A stretch of DNA of 64,000 nucleotides from Helicobacter winghamensis ATCC BAA-430 (GTDB taxonomy: Bacteria; Campylobacterota; Campylobacteria; Campylobacterales; Helicobacteraceae): NCBI RefSeq assembly GCF_028751035.1, contig NZ_CP063533.1, positions 1,116,001 through 1,180,000 on the forward strand, in the 5' to 3' direction. Under the pieces are notes generated by a model that worked only from the letters and a program-made list of their open reading frames with translations, searched no databases and had not been told where the DNA came from. Below are positions 54,401-64,000 of the stretch, in pieces (position 1 is the stretch's first letter; each line of letters begins with the position of its first letter). Position numbers and translations under genes: made by a program.

Positions 54401-55249
54401 ATGGGGTTTGCAGATTTTTTTAAAAACTTCACTAAAGAGGAAAGAGCCTTACCAAAGGAAGCTCCGAGCCACTGGGTTAAATGCCCGGGTTGTAACGCGC
54501 TAATGTATTATAAAGAAGTTATCGCCCAGCATTACACCTGCCCAAAATGCAATTTTCATATGCGCATAGGCTTACAAGATAGAATTGCTTTAATGTGTGA
54601 TGAGGAAAGTTTTGTAGAGTTTGACAAGGATTTAAGCCCTAATGATCCACTGGATTTTGTGGATAAAAAGAGTTATAAAAAACGCGTGGAAGAATACGCC
54701 AACAAATGCGGTCGCCCAAGCTCCATTATAAGCGGAGAATGCACAATTAATGGCATAGGAGCGCAAATTGCACTTTTTGATTTTAATTTTATGGGTGGCT
54801 CGCTTGCTTCTGTGGAAGGTGAAAAGATTGTGCGCGCTATCGCAAGAGCCATTGAAAAAAAACAAGGGCTTATTATTGTAAGCGCTAGTGGCGGTGCTAG
54901 AATGCAAGAATCCACTTATTCTTTAATGCAAATGGCAAAGACTTCTGCAGCACTTAATACGCTAAATCAAGCAGGATTGCCCTTTATCTCTGTATTGAGC
55001 GATCCCACAATGGGTGGCGTTAGCGCTTCTTTTGCCTTCTTAGGCGATATTATTATGGCAGAACCGGGTGCAATGATAGGCTTTGCTGGAGCTAGGGTTA
55101 TCAAACAAACCATTGGGGCAGATTTGCCACAAGACTTTCAAACAGCGGAATTTCTACTAGAACACGGATTAATTGATATGATTGTCCAACGCAAAGATAT
55201 GAAAAAAACCATCGCTCAAATTTTGGAGTATTTTACAGCGCAAGCTTAA
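54401..55249 (+). CDS. accD: acetyl-CoA carboxylase carboxyltransferase beta subunit
   Basis: Transfers carboxyl from biotin to acetyl-CoA in the first step of fatty-acid synthesis. The 282 residues have a zinc ribbon at the start (CPGCNALMY and CPKCNFHM) and the crotonase-fold core: GGSLASVEGEKIVRAIARAI, VSASGGARMQESTYSLMQM, DPTMGGVSASFAFLGDIIMA and GFAGARVIKQTIG. AGAGGGAACAA precedes the ATG. rlmH follows after six bases. Confidence 0.96.
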   Translation: MGFADFFKNFTKEERALPKEAPSHWVKCPGCNALMYYKEVIAQHYTCPKCNFHMRIGLQDRIALMCDEESFVEFDKDLSPNDPLDFVDKKSYKKRVEEYANKCGRPSSIISGECTINGIGAQIALFDFNFMGGSLASVEGEKIVRAIARAIEKKQGLIIVSASGGARMQESTYSLMQMAKTSAALNTLNQAGLPFISVLSDPTMGGVSASFAFLGDIIMAEPGAMIGFAGARVIKQTIGADLPQDFQTAEFLLEHGLIDMIVQRKDMKKTIAQILEYFTAQA

Positions 55250-55255
55250 AATTCT

Positions 55256-55723
55256 ATGATAAAAATTAATATTTATTATATTGCTAAAAATAACAAAGAT
55301 TTAAGCGACACTCTTTGTGGTGAGTTTGCCACCCTTTGTCTAAGTTTTGGCGCAAAGGTGGAGTTTATCAATCTGTTTTCAAAACACATAAAAGAAAGTC
55401 AAAAACAAGAAGTGCTAGAAGCACAAAAGTCTTACACGCAAGCTTTCTTAAAGGTTATAAAGCCAAATACCTATAAAATCGCCCTAACTCCAAATGCTAA
55501 GACTTTAGATTCCTTTGCATTTGCAAAGATTTTGCAAGACAAAGGGGAAATTGCATTTTTTATCGGTGGTGCCTATGGGCTTGAAGATTGCTTTATCCAA
55601 AGTTGCAACACACAAATTTCACTCTCACCACTGACTTTTAGCCATAAAGTTGCCAAAATTGTTTTAAGCGAACAAATTTATCGTGCGTTTTGCTTGCTTA
55701 ATAATCATCCATATCACAAATAA
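55256..55723 (+). CDS. rlmH: 23S rRNA (pseudouridine(1915)-N(3))-methyltransferase
   Basis: SPOUT methyltransferase acting on helix 69 of 23S rRNA in assembled ribosomes. At 155 residues it has the standard length, with the knot motifs IAFFIGGAYGLEDC and ISLSPLTFSHKVAKIVLSEQ followed by the carboxy-terminal YRAFCLLNNHPYHK, nearly invariant in the family. Part of accD-rlmH-dksA run; 10 bases before the DksA-like gene. Confidence 0.95.
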   Translation: MIKINIYYIAKNNKDLSDTLCGEFATLCLSFGAKVEFINLFSKHIKESQKQEVLEAQKSYTQAFLKVIKPNTYKIALTPNAKTLDSFAFAKILQDKGEIAFFIGGAYGLEDCFIQSCNTQISLSPLTFSHKVAKIVLSEQIYRAFCLLNNHPYHK

Positions 55724-55733
55724 AAGGGAAGTT

Positions 55734-56087
55734 ATGAAACTAGAGGAATTGGGAAATTTTAAAAAAATATTATTACAAAAACGCCAAGCAATTTTGGATA
55801 ATAACCTAGAACATCTCCAATCAATGGAACATATACGCGATTTGTCTTTTGATGAAGCCGATCAAGCTGCAATGCATATGAAAAACACGCTAGATAGCTC
55901 TATTTTTACACGCCATAATACTGAACTTGAATATATTGACTCTGCTCTTACCAAAATCGAGCAAGGCTCTTATGGAATTTGTGAAATGTGCGATGAACCC
56001 ATCGCAAAAGAACGCTTAAAAGCAAAACCACATGCAAAATATTGTATAGTATGCCGAGAAATTATAGAAAAAAGCTCAAAGGATTAA
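55734..56087 (+). CDS. dksA: DksA/TraR-type zinc-finger protein
   Basis: A 117-residue transcription factor that enters the RNA polymerase secondary channel and works with ppGpp. An amino-terminal coiled coil (MKLEELGNFKKILLQKRQAI to about 75) is followed by the four-cysteine zinc finger YGICEMCDEPIAKERL and AKYCIVCREIIE. The frame opens at 55683, but AAAAGGGAA just before ATG 55734 fixes the start. Its likely partner enzyme SpoT is encoded at the end of this window. Confidence 0.92.
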   Translation: MKLEELGNFKKILLQKRQAILDNNLEHLQSMEHIRDLSFDEADQAAMHMKNTLDSSIFTRHNTELEYIDSALTKIEQGSYGICEMCDEPIAKERLKAKPHAKYCIVCREIIEKSSKD

Positions 56088-56088
56088 T

Positions 56089-57108
56089 ATGAAGTTTAAA
56101 TATTACATTGTCGCACTCTTTGTCTTTATTGTGCTTTTAGGGCTTTATGTGTATAGCCTAAGTGGTGAGAGTTATACCTTTATGATTCCATTTAGCACAA
56201 AAAGCATCACTCTGCCTGTGGCAGTTTGGTATATCTTGCCAGTTATTGCATTTTTTATCATCGTTGTTTTTTTGGAAATAGGTGGAGCATACAGAATGTG
56301 GCGCAAACGCACAAAATACAAAAACGATTACAAAATTCTGCTTGAACAACTAGAAAACCAACTTTTAGGCAAGGATTCCACACTTAAGCAACCCACAATG
56401 AACCGCTATAAATCACTCTCCATTGTGCTAAACAACTTAACTCTTGATGTAAAAGAAGGTGTTGCGCTAAAAAGCGGGGAAGCTAGAATAGATGAGCTCA
56501 TTGAGCTTTTAGGAAATTTAAAGCGCGGAGAGTATGTAAATTTAAAAAAGTTTAATCCTAGCGATAAATCGCCATTTGTGCGTCAAAACACGCTAAACCA
56601 AATCCAGCACGATGAAAAATTTGCCACGGAAGTGCTAAAACGCGCAAATTTTGATGAAACTTATAAGCGTGAAGCTTTTAAAAAACTGCTTGAAAGTGAT
56701 AATTTAAAAGACATCAAACGCTTCGTAAGTGAAGTCAAATTTAATAAAGACTTAGCGAATGTTGTGTTGGGAATGTGCTATGCTAAAAAAATGGATTTTG
56801 ATAACACAGAAGTTGCCAAACTTTGCGATGAAGTGGGATATAGCAAACAAGATTATTTATTGCTTGCCCAAAAAATGAAAGAATGTTACGAACCTGCAAG
56901 TTGGGTAAGTTTATTTGAAGAGCTAGCAAACAAGAATGAAAATGCTGAGGTTGCGTATTTCTATGTTCTCTTGGAACTTGAAATGATAGAAGAGGCAAAA
57001 GAACGCTTAAAAGCACATCCAGAAAATGAACTCTTAAAAGTGCGTGCATATTTAGACTTAAAAAGTCTAGGCAAGAAATATCCGCTTGAATTATTCTTGC
57101 TAGATTAA
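56089..57108 (+). CDS. membrane-anchored protein of unknown function
   Basis: A 339-residue protein I do not recognise. Two amino-terminal membrane helices (about 5-23 and 43-65; YYIVALFVFIVLLGLYVYSL and WYILPVIAFFIIVVFL) lead to a large, charged, helix-rich cytosolic region of about 270 residues with short helical repeats (ERLKAHPENELLKVRAYL, YFYVLLELEMIEEAKERLK) that look tetratricopeptide-like. It starts one base after the DksA-like gene with AAAGGATTAAT as ribosome site, so it belongs to that transcript. It ends in the shared hairpin with trpB. Confidence 0.8.
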   Translation: MKFKYYIVALFVFIVLLGLYVYSLSGESYTFMIPFSTKSITLPVAVWYILPVIAFFIIVVFLEIGGAYRMWRKRTKYKNDYKILLEQLENQLLGKDSTLKQPTMNRYKSLSIVLNNLTLDVKEGVALKSGEARIDELIELLGNLKRGEYVNLKKFNPSDKSPFVRQNTLNQIQHDEKFATEVLKRANFDETYKREAFKKLLESDNLKDIKRFVSEVKFNKDLANVVLGMCYAKKMDFDNTEVAKLCDEVGYSKQDYLLLAQKMKECYEPASWVSLFEELANKNENAEVAYFYVLLELEMIEEAKERLKAHPENELLKVRAYLDLKSLGKKYPLELFLLD

Positions 57109-57135
57109 AATAGACTCCATAATGGAATCTATTTT
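57107..57135. terminator. bidirectional hairpin between convergent genes
   Basis: AAAATAGACTCCA (57107-57119) and TGGAATCTATTTT (57123-57135) pair at 12 of 13 positions around TAA, with A and T tracts at the ends. It overlaps the ends of the unknown membrane gene and of trpB. Confidence 0.7.
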
Positions 57136-58339
57136 ATTCCCCATATCCATATTTTTCTACAATAAAGTCAATATCCTTATCTCCCCTGCCACTAAGATTT
57201 ACTAAAATCTTTTTACCCTTTAACTCTGGAGCAATTTTTAGCGCATAAGCAACAGCGTGGCTGGACTCAATTGCTGGGATAATTCCTTCATTCTTGCTTA
57301 ACTCAAAAAATGCATCAATGGCTTCTTTGTCTGAAATTGTCGCAACTTTTGTTCTTTTAATTGCATTCAAATAAGCATGTTCTGGTCCCACACTTGGATA
57401 ATCAAGCCCGCTTGCCACGCTATATACAGGTGCTGGCTCACCATTAGAATCTTTAAGTATTATAGAATTAAATCCGTGCATTACGCCTTCACTTCCGTAA
57501 CTAAGGCTTGCTGCGTGCTGCCCTAGCTTACTGCCTAAACCTAATGGCTCTATTCCAACAAGCTCCACACAATCATCAATAAATCCGCTAAAAATCCCCA
57601 TAGCATTGCTTCCGCCACCCACGCAAGCTGTTACAATATCTGGTAACTCTCCTGTCATCTCCAAAAACTGCTCCCTAGATTCCACACCAATAATCGCTTG
57701 AAAATCACGCACCATTTTAGGAAAAGGGTGTGGTCCCACTACAGAACCAATGGCATAAATAGAATTATCTAAATCTTGTAAATATGCTTCAAATGCAGAA
57801 TCTACAGCTTCTTTAAGCGTTTTTGCTCCAAAACTTACAGGAATAACCTTTGCTCCTAAAATCTTCATTCTAATCACATTTGGATGCTCTTTTGCAATAT
57901 CAACTTCACCCATATGGATTTCACACTCTAGCCCAAAATACGCCGCTGCTGTTGCAATTGCTACCCCATGCTGCCCTGCCCCAGTTTCTGCAATTAGCTT
58001 CTTTTTGCCCATAAATTTAGCAAGCAACGCTTCTCCCATACAATGATTAAGCTTGTGTGCGCCGGTATGATTTAAATCTTCTCTTTTAAGATAAATCCCT
58101 GCTCCTCCATATTTTTTCGTTAAATTATGTGCAAAATAAATCGGTGTTGGACGCCCTTGAAAATGCTTTCTAATCTTACGCAATTCTGTGATAAAATCAC
58201 TATTTTGCGCAATCAAATCATAGGCTACATTAATCTCATCCATTGCCTTTTTCACTGCATCTGGGACAAAACTCCCACCAAATTTTCCAAAAAAACCTTC
58301 AGCGTTTGGATATTCCTTTAAATACGGCTTTTGTTGCAT
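57134..58339 (-). CDS. trpB: tryptophan synthase beta chain, no trpA nearby
   Basis: PLP enzyme joining indole and serine to tryptophan, 401 residues. It has the TrpB1-type sequence: [39 protein letters not shown] with the cofactor Lys, [65 protein letters not shown] and [12 protein letters not shown]. It is the last gene of the spoT-tyrS-NMO-amidase run and no other trp gene is in the window, so trpA may lie elsewhere or be absent. Confidence 0.94.
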   Translation of the reverse strand: MQQKPYLKEYPNAEGFFGKFGGSFVPDAVKKAMDEINVAYDLIAQNSDFITELRKIRKHFQGRPTPIYFAHNLTKKYGGAGIYLKREDLNHTGAHKLNHCMGEALLAKFMGKKKLIAETGAGQHGVAIATAAAYFGLECEIHMGEVDIAKEHPNVIRMKILGAKVIPVSFGAKTLKEAVDSAFEAYLQDLDNSIYAIGSVVGPHPFPKMVRDFQAIIGVESREQFLEMTGELPDIVTACVGGGSNAMGIFSGFIDDCVELVGIEPLGLGSKLGQHAASLSYGSEGVMHGFNSIILKDSNGEPAPVYSVASGLDYPSVGPEHAYLNAIKRTKVATISDKEAIDAFFELSKNEGIIPAIESSHAVAYALKIAPELKGKKILVNLSGRGDKDIDFIVEKYGYGE

Positions 58340-58349
58340 TTTTTCTCCT

Positions 58350-59186
58350 TCATATTTTTTTCTTGGTGGTTAATTTCATCATCCAGCTGTTACTCCAACC
58401 AAATAATACTAAGATATAAAATGCTTTACGCACTTCAAAATACGATTCTCCATTAACAAACTTAAAATCCCCAAAAAACATTACAAAACATACAATAAAT
58501 AATAAAAAAACATTAAAATATTCATAAGAATCCATTGTTCCATAACGCTTAAAACAATAATATCCCACAAAACAAAGCCCAAGACAAAGAAGCCCTAAGT
58601 CTATGTAACCATAAATTCCACTTTTAAAAAAAGGAGTAATCACAAACCCAAAAAGTGCACAAACAATTACATTAAAACTTGGCTGTGTGAGTTGTAGAAT
58701 CTTTCCTATGGCACTTTTATCAAAACTCAAATTTGCAAGATAGATAATAGCAGGAAACAAAATAAAAAAACAATAAAATGTATAATCTGTGACAATCTGA
58801 TAAAGATTTTTATAAAAAACATTCTCATTATTTAAAGCAATAGAATCTTTTAGTGAAAAAATATCCAAAAATACGCGCTTTAGTAAAAACATTTCACTAT
58901 AAAGCAAAAACAAAAATACACACAGCACAATTCCAATAGCCAAACTATATACCTTTGGCAAATGGCTAATATAAATGCGCACAATGTTAAAAATCGCCAC
59001 AATCACACTACAAGTTAGCAGAATAATTCCAATATTAAAATACACTCCAAAAGGCTGCGTTGTTAAACGAAACATTTGCCCAAACTCATTAAAATAGCTT
59101 GTTAAAACTAACATTAAAATTGTAAAAAGCCCAAGCACAAAATACAAAGAAGCAAACACAAGATATGGAACAGTAATTTTACGCAT
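58350..59186 (-). CDS. polytopic membrane protein of unknown function
   Basis: A 278-residue inner-membrane protein with about eight hydrophobic helices (for example [108 protein letters not shown]). It ends with a basic tail (KLTTKKKI). No motif is recognised. It is nine bases after the amidase and ten before trpB, all on one strand, so it is part of their transcript; link to the cell envelope is only positional. Confidence 0.8.
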   Translation of the reverse strand: MRKITVPYLVFASLYFVLGLFTILMLVLTSYFNEFGQMFRLTTQPFGVYFNIGIILLTCSVIVAIFNIVRIYISHLPKVYSLAIGIVLCVFLFLLYSEMFLLKRVFLDIFSLKDSIALNNENVFYKNLYQIVTDYTFYCFFILFPAIIYLANLSFDKSAIGKILQLTQPSFNVIVCALFGFVITPFFKSGIYGYIDLGLLCLGLCFVGYYCFKRYGTMDSYEYFNVFLLFIVCFVMFFGDFKFVNGESYFEVRKAFYILVLFGWSNSWMMKLTTKKKI

Positions 59187-59195
59187 TTTTAACCT

Positions 59196-60332
59196 TTATG
59201 GATTTTTTTGAAAATACCCATCAACACCATCAGCAATTCCTATTGCAAGAGCTTTTTGATATGCACTTTGATTAATACGCTTACCTTCTTTTGGATGTGT
59301 GATATAGCCTACTTCTAACAAAACAGATGGCATTAATGCACCCACAAGCACCCAAAATGGACCTTCCCTAACCCCACCATCTATCACTTGCTGATATTTT
59401 CCACGCAAAGATTGAAGCATTCCATATTGAATATCAATAGCAAGTTTATTAGAAGCAACAATGCGTTGTGTGTTTAATGTATTTAAAAAAGATTGCTTAG
59501 AAAAATAATTCATTCCTTCTGTATCGTCTTTATTCTCCAAAGCAGCCACCTTTTTAGCGCGCTCACTTCTTGCAGTTGAAAGAAAATAACTCTCCACGCC
59601 TTCAAATTTTGCTTTATTTTCAGCAATAGCATTTGCGTGGATAGAAATAAACAAATCCGCATTTTTATTATTGGCAAAACTTGTCCTTTGACGCAATCCA
59701 ATAAACACATCTTTTTGACGCGACATAAAAACCTTATAACCACGCTTTTTTAGCTCATCGTTTAAATATTTTGCAACCTTTAGAACAATAGTTTTTTCAC
59801 ACACTTTTTCAACACCTATCGCACCACAATCCTTACCTCCATGTCCGGGATCTACAACGATAATTTTATTCTTGTTTGTGGTAGCTCTTTTTTGAGATTG
59901 ATTTATTTTAGATTCCACATTCTGTGTAGATCTTCTATCAAAAAGAGAGGCAATAGAAACATTATCTGATTGTTTTTTTAAATTTGGAATCCTAAAACTC
60001 GCACGCTTTTTATTAATATCTAAATCAATTTTTGCACTCTTTGGAAGGGAGATTACAAGACGAACTTTATCCTTAGAATTTTGCGCAATCTTAATGCTTG
60101 CATCATCTTGAAAATCAAACACCTTTGCAGAACCTAGCAATTGCGCATTAATATCATACACATAACGCACTATACCTTTATTCTCTAACACAAAACGCTT
60201 AAAAAAACTTTCTTTAACATTTTCATTAAAATCTAGCGCAATTCCATTTTGCAGCTGTTTAGCAGTTGTTATTTTTAAGTCTGCAAAAAGTAGCGTTGAA
60301 AACAAAAAAAACGCAATAATTAGGCGTATCAT
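59196..60332 (-). CDS. N-acetylmuramoyl-L-alanine amidase with AMIN domain
   Basis: Exported zinc amidase of 378 residues that cleaves the peptide from glycan strands, in cell separation. Signal peptide LIIAFFLFSTLLFA; AMIN-like beta domain at about 18-120 (KITTAKQLQNGIALDFNENV); an S/K/N-rich linker; Amidase_3 domain from about 155 with IVVDPGHGGKDCGAIG (zinc His), the KTIVLKVAKYLNDEL helix, DLFISIHANA (second zinc His) and LLEVGYITHPKEGK with the catalytic Glu. AmiA in H. pylori is the counterpart. Its start overlaps the NMO gene by four bases. Confidence 0.93.
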   Translation of the reverse strand: MIRLIIAFFLFSTLLFADLKITTAKQLQNGIALDFNENVKESFFKRFVLENKGIVRYVYDINAQLLGSAKVFDFQDDASIKIAQNSKDKVRLVISLPKSAKIDLDINKKRASFRIPNLKKQSDNVSIASLFDRRSTQNVESKINQSQKRATTNKNKIIVVDPGHGGKDCGAIGVEKVCEKTIVLKVAKYLNDELKKRGYKVFMSRQKDVFIGLRQRTSFANNKNADLFISIHANAIAENKAKFEGVESYFLSTARSERAKKVAALENKDDTEGMNYFSKQSFLNTLNTQRIVASNKLAIDIQYGMLQSLRGKYQQVIDGGVREGPFWVLVGALMPSVLLEVGYITHPKEGKRINQSAYQKALAIGIADGVDGYFQKNP

Positions 60333-61420
60333 TGACTTAATTCATTAATAATTTCTTGAACGCTTTGGATTTTTTCTATTTTATATCCATTTGCCCCAGT
60401 AAAATACAAGCCATTTTCTGGATCTCCCAAATATCCATCCCCCAACCCATCAGCAATACAATAGCCCACTTTCTTTGCCTCTTCACCCCTATGGCAAGGT
60501 GCGACACAATTGCTAATGCAAGCAACCTTAGGTGCTTTTCCCTCTCTTAAGCCCTTAATTACTCCTGTAATCACTGCGCGCGCAGGATAGCCAACAGGGG
60601 ATTTGATTAGCTCAATATCTTCTTTTTTTACCTTTGGCATTAGCGTGTTATAATAGCTTGCATCACACTCTTTAGCCCCTAAAAATCGTGTTCCCATTTG
60701 CACGCCACTTGCTCCAAGATTCATAATATTATCAATATCTTTTCTATCCCAAATTCCACCCGCGGCAATTAGTGGAATCTCTCCCCATTTTTTACTCTCT
60801 TCTAGCACTTCTGGTACAATGGCTTCAAGTTGATGTTCAGGCTTAAAACAATCCTCATAGCTCACCCCTTGATGCCCCCCGCTTAAAGGACCTTCCACAA
60901 TAACTGCATCTGGGATTCTTTTATATCTCCCTTCCCATCGCTTACACAAAATCTTTAACGCCTTAGCCGATGATACAATAGGAATCAAAGCCACATTTGG
61001 AAAATTGCTTGTAAATTCTGGCATATTTGTAGGTAATCCAGCCCCTGTAATAATCATATTTGCCCCAGCTTCACAAGCATCTCTTACCACGCGCCCATAT
61101 TCGTTAATCGCATATAAAATATTTGCCCCCAAAGGCTTTTCCCTACAAATTTTTCTTGCATTTTTAAAAATCTCAAATAAAGATTCTCTAGAATAAAAAT
61201 TTAGCGTATCAAAGGGCCGATTTTTAATTGCCTTTTGGATAAATGCACTTTTTTGATAATATCCTGTCCCCACACAAGAAACAATCCCCATTGCACCAGT
61301 TTTTGAAACACTTCCGGCAAGTTTATCCCAGCTAATCCCAACTCCCATTCCACCTTGAAAAATAGGAATCTCAATTGTGTATTTACCGATTTTTAGTGGT
61401 TTTAGCGTTGTATTTAGCAT
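60329..61420 (-). CDS. nitronate monooxygenase-family flavoprotein
   Basis: FMN-dependent TIM-barrel enzyme of 363 residues in the 2-nitropropane dioxygenase/FabK family. IPIFQGGMGVGISWDKLAGS is the amino-terminal signature, GANMIITGAGLPTNMPEF the first flavin strand, VIVEGPLSGGHQG with the catalytic His, and IPLIAAGGIWDRKDIDNIM plus GASGVQMGTRFLGAKE the phosphate-binding GG motifs. Whether it is an NMO or an enoyl-ACP reductase cannot be decided from sequence alone. In the spoT-tyrS-NMO-amidase order known from H. pylori. Confidence 0.88.
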   Translation of the reverse strand: MLNTTLKPLKIGKYTIEIPIFQGGMGVGISWDKLAGSVSKTGAMGIVSCVGTGYYQKSAFIQKAIKNRPFDTLNFYSRESLFEIFKNARKICREKPLGANILYAINEYGRVVRDACEAGANMIITGAGLPTNMPEFTSNFPNVALIPIVSSAKALKILCKRWEGRYKRIPDAVIVEGPLSGGHQGVSYEDCFKPEHQLEAIVPEVLEESKKWGEIPLIAAGGIWDRKDIDNIMNLGASGVQMGTRFLGAKECDASYYNTLMPKVKKEDIELIKSPVGYPARAVITGVIKGLREGKAPKVACISNCVAPCHRGEEAKKVGYCIADGLGDGYLGDPENGLYFTGANGYKIEKIQSVQEIINELSQ

Positions 61421-61429
61421 AAATTTCCT

Positions 61430-62644
61430 TTATTTTATGATGACTTTTGCAAACTTGCGCTTTCCAATTTGCAAAATATACTCACTCTCTTGCAAATTCA
61501 ATTTAGAATCTTCTACCTTCTTGCCATTTAGCTTTAATGCGCCTTGCTTAATTGCACGCAATGCTTCAGAATTAGAATCACAAAGCCCACATTCTTGAGC
61601 TAATTGTGCTATCCAAATTCCCTTTTCTTTAGTAAAAACTGGAATATCGCTTGGCAATTCATCTTTACTAAAAACTCTTGCAAATTCTTCTTTGGCGGCA
61701 TTTGCAGCATTTATATCATAATAGCGCGCAATAATTTCTAAAGCTAAATTCTCTTTTACAACTTTTGGGTGCAACTCCCCTTTTTCAACACCTTGTTTTA
61801 ATTCTGCAATTTCTTGCAAGCTCTTTGTGCTTAAAAGCTCATAATACCGCCACATTAAGGAATCTGAAATACTTAAAATTCTCCCAAACATTTCTTTTGG
61901 TTCTTGCGTAATTCCTACATAGTTCCCTAAACTTTTACTCATTTTATTCACACCATCTAAGCCTTCCAATAAAGGCACCATCACCACAGATTGTTCTTTT
62001 TCTAACCCATAAGCACGCTGTAAATGTCGCCCCATAAGCAAATTAAACTTTTGATCTGTGCCTCCAAATTCAATATCACAATTTAACGCCACAGAATCAT
62101 ATCCTTGTAAAAGCGGATAGAAAAACTCCACAATACTAATAGGGCTTTGAGCCTTAAAGCGTTTTTCAAAATCATCACGCTCTAACATTCTTGCTACTGA
62201 AAACTTTGCTGCAAGCTCAATCATTCCACGCGTTCCTAAGGAATCTAACCAGTTAGAATTAAACACAATCTCCATTTTAGAAGCATCAAGCACCTTATAA
62301 ACTTGCTCTTCATAAGTTTTTGCATTCTGTAAAACTTGCTCTTTACTTAGTGGTTTTCTTGTTTCACTTTTACCTGATGGATCGCCAATCATTCCTGTAA
62401 AATCTCCAATGAGAAAAAACACCTTTGCGCCATATTTTTGAAAAGTGGCTAGCTTTTGTAAAAGCACTGTATGCCCTAAGTGCAAATCCGGAGCCGTTGG
62501 ATCAAATCCTGCTTTTATCGTGTAAGTTTTACCTTCTTTAAAATAATTTGTAACAAGCTCTTTAATATAATCAAAGCCTATAATCTCTTGCACTCCGCGT
62601 TCAATCTCTGCTAATGCTTCTTTGATTTTAGATTCCACACTCAT
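61430..62644 (-). CDS. tyrS: tyrosine--tRNA ligase
   Basis: Class I aminoacyl-tRNA synthetase of 404 residues. [15 protein letters not shown] is the HIGH motif, [11 protein letters not shown] the KMSKS motif, and a carboxy-terminal S4 domain ([19 protein letters not shown]) binds tRNA. It is the TyrRS type with [13 protein letters not shown] and [13 protein letters not shown]. The frame opens at 62671, but AAGGGAGAAATA directly before ATG 62644 fixes the start, ten bases after spoT. Confidence 0.96.
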   Translation of the reverse strand: MSVESKIKEALAEIERGVQEIIGFDYIKELVTNYFKEGKTYTIKAGFDPTAPDLHLGHTVLLQKLATFQKYGAKVFFLIGDFTGMIGDPSGKSETRKPLSKEQVLQNAKTYEEQVYKVLDASKMEIVFNSNWLDSLGTRGMIELAAKFSVARMLERDDFEKRFKAQSPISIVEFFYPLLQGYDSVALNCDIEFGGTDQKFNLLMGRHLQRAYGLEKEQSVVMVPLLEGLDGVNKMSKSLGNYVGITQEPKEMFGRILSISDSLMWRYYELLSTKSLQEIAELKQGVEKGELHPKVVKENLALEIIARYYDINAANAAKEEFARVFSKDELPSDIPVFTKEKGIWIAQLAQECGLCDSNSEALRAIKQGALKLNGKKVEDSKLNLQESEYILQIGKRKFAKVIIK

Positions 62645-62654
62645 TATTTCTCCC

Positions 62655-64000
62655 TTAGTTTGCATACGCATCTTTTAATGCATACACATCAATAATTTTA
62701 TAATTGCTACCAAGCAAACTTCTAATAGCCTTTAAATCCGAAACGCTACTTTCAAAACGCACTTCACAATGTGTTGCATAAGTACTTTTTTGAGAGCCTA
62801 ACTCAACACCTAATACATTAATATCGTGCTTTGCCAAAAAAGTTAAAAAGCTTGCAAGCACGCCTTTTTGATTTTCCAATGCTACAATAAGCTTGTAAAT
62901 TTGTAGCTTATCTTCTAACCAATCCACATAAAGCATTTTCACGCCCTTTTGAATCTCTAAATAAGCTCTATCGCAAAGCTTGTGATGCACAAACGCCTTA
63001 GAGCCATTTTTAAAAGCAATAATAGAATCACCAAATTTTGGATGACAGCAATAATCAAAAACTGCTTGATTAATTGTATGATTTGTTTGGATTACAAGAT
63101 TATCAAAATGCAATTCTTTAAGCTTTAAAATCCTAATTTTAATCTGCTCTAAAAACCCAGCATTTTGGCGATAATTGTTTTTAATACGATTTTTAATATC
63201 TTTAAGATAGCTAATATCCGTTGTTGCACGATAAACCATATCTTCTAAATTATTTTGCACAATATAGTTTTCAATCTCTTCAGCACTCTTGCCAAAAATT
63301 GTCGCAAGGATATTAATAGCACTTTTGCGTTCAATTTCTTTGATTCTGCTCGCACAATTCATCTTTAATTGACTCTTTGCGCGTGAAGTTTTAACAGCAT
63401 CCATCCAAGAACAACGCAAAATCGTATCTTTTGCAGTAATGATTTTTACAATATCACCACTCTTAAGCGTTGTTAGAAGCGAAGTTTTTTGATTATTAAC
63501 ATAGGCTTCTTTTGCGCGATTCCCAACTTCTGTATGCACCGCATAGGCAAAATCAAGCACCACAGCACCAATGGGCAAGGAATAATTATCCCCATCAGGG
63601 GAAAACACAACAATATCCTCTCTGTATAAATCATTTTTCACAAGCTCATAAAATTCTTCAACAGAGTTATTTTGGAATTGCAATTTATTAAGCCAATCTA
63701 AACTAGGACCGCTATTTCCCCCTGTTTTATACTTCCAATGCGCTGCGATTCCATATTCCGCACTTTTGTGCATATCTTCTGTGCGGATTTGCACTTCAAA
63801 AATTGCAGAATCGTCAAAAAGCGTGCTATGGATTGTTTGGTAACCATTCTCTTTTGGCAATGCAATATAATCCTTAAAGCGCGACATAATAGGCTTGAAA
63901 CGCAAATGCAAAATCCCAAGCGCGCGATAACACTCTAAAGGTGTTTTAACAATCACACGAATGGCTAATAAATCTAACACCTCATCAATAGAAATCCCCT
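62655..64000 (-). CDS. spoT: bifunctional (p)ppGpp synthetase/hydrolase, C-terminal part, cut by window edge
   Basis: Stringent-response enzyme. The visible 448 codons start inside the synthetase domain ([16 protein letters not shown]), with [40 protein letters not shown] and WKYKTGG. A TGS domain follows ([39 protein letters not shown]), then a helical region and, at the end, an ACT domain ([20 protein letters not shown]). The start and hydrolase domain lie beyond position 64000; the apparent GTG start at 63980 is internal. First visible gene of the spoT-tyrS-NMO-amidase-trpB run. Confidence 0.95.
   Translation of the reverse strand, partial: GISIDEVLDLLAIRVIVKTPLECYRALGILHLRFKPIMSRFKDYIALPKENGYQTIHSTLFDDSAIFEVQIRTEDMHKSAEYGIAAHWKYKTGGNSGPSLDWLNKLQFQNNSVEEFYELVKNDLYREDIVVFSPDGDNYSLPIGAVVLDFAYAVHTEVGNRAKEAYVNNQKTSLLTTLKSGDIVKIITAKDTILRCSWMDAVKTSRAKSQLKMNCASRIKEIERKSAINILATIFGKSAEEIENYIVQNNLEDMVYRATTDISYLKDIKNRIKNNYRQNAGFLEQIKIRILKLKELHFDNLVIQTNHTINQAVFDYCCHPKFGDSIIAFKNGSKAFVHHKLCDRAYLEIQKGVKMLYVDWLEDKLQIYKLIVALENQKGVLASFLTFLAKHDINVLGVELGSQKSTYATHCEVRFESSVSDLKAIRSLLGSNYKIIDVYALKDAYAN

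Overview
The window is a 64 kb stretch of low-GC (about 36 percent by eye) chromosome from a member of the Campylobacterota, most likely a Helicobacter species, probably an enterohepatic one. This is an inference from gene content and arrangement: pheS-pheT-aroA-ispH, spoT-tyrS-nitronate monooxygenase-amidase, petABC, nspC, the long form of dapD, aspA with a Dcu carrier, a SelD that is itself a selenoprotein, and large autotransporters with a poly-G contingency tract. No rRNA, tRNA, CRISPR, prophage or insertion sequence was found.

Layout: 1-4890 (minus) pheS-pheT-aroA-ispH operon; 4999-5690 HIT and YciI proteins; 5717-7886 (minus) sugar epimerase and class V aminotransferase; 8017-10848 uvrA; 10900-14081 a broken autotransporter; 14181-15370 (minus) trmL, a small unknown gene and a thioesterase; 15516-16628 murG; 16648-17981 (minus) an apt gene with a premature stop and a prepilin peptidase; 18025-21082 nadD-rsfS-msrB and a KefB-like antiporter; 21086-23044 a TSUP exporter and selD; 23071-27372 (minus) an intact phase-variable autotransporter; 27570-33187 thioesterase, DUF493, M15 peptidase, hemD, rhodanese, DedA, pepA and ychF; 33217-40543 dapD, nspC, a DnaQ-like exonuclease, cstA/ybdD and hemE; 40665-45339 secA, a LolC/E-like permease and a radical SAM protein; 45566-49869 (minus) Dcu carrier with a frameshift, aspA and a MATE pump; 49870-50877 a gene-poor stretch with a decayed lipoprotein gene; 50878-53475 petABC; 53516-57108 MnmD-like, accD, rlmH, dksA-like and an unknown membrane protein; 57134-64000 (minus) spoT-tyrS-NMO-amidase-membrane protein-trpB operon.

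Most genes are housekeeping: cell wall (murG, amidase, M15 peptidase, dapD), tRNA charging and modification, haem (hemD, hemE), the bc1 complex for microaerobic respiration, and fumarate/aspartate metabolism (aspA, dcu). I did not find a new multi-gene defence or biosynthetic system. What is unusual is the number of frame-altering events: a G12 tract that can switch an autotransporter on and off, a paralogous autotransporter that reads through if four single missing bases are restored, a Dcu carrier broken by an exact 13-bp tandem duplication (hence potentially reversible), an apt gene with an in-frame amber stop, an antiporter whose only well-placed start codon is ATC, and a decayed lipoprotein gene. 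In selD the in-frame UGA is not a lesion: it is the selenocysteine codon at the catalytic position.
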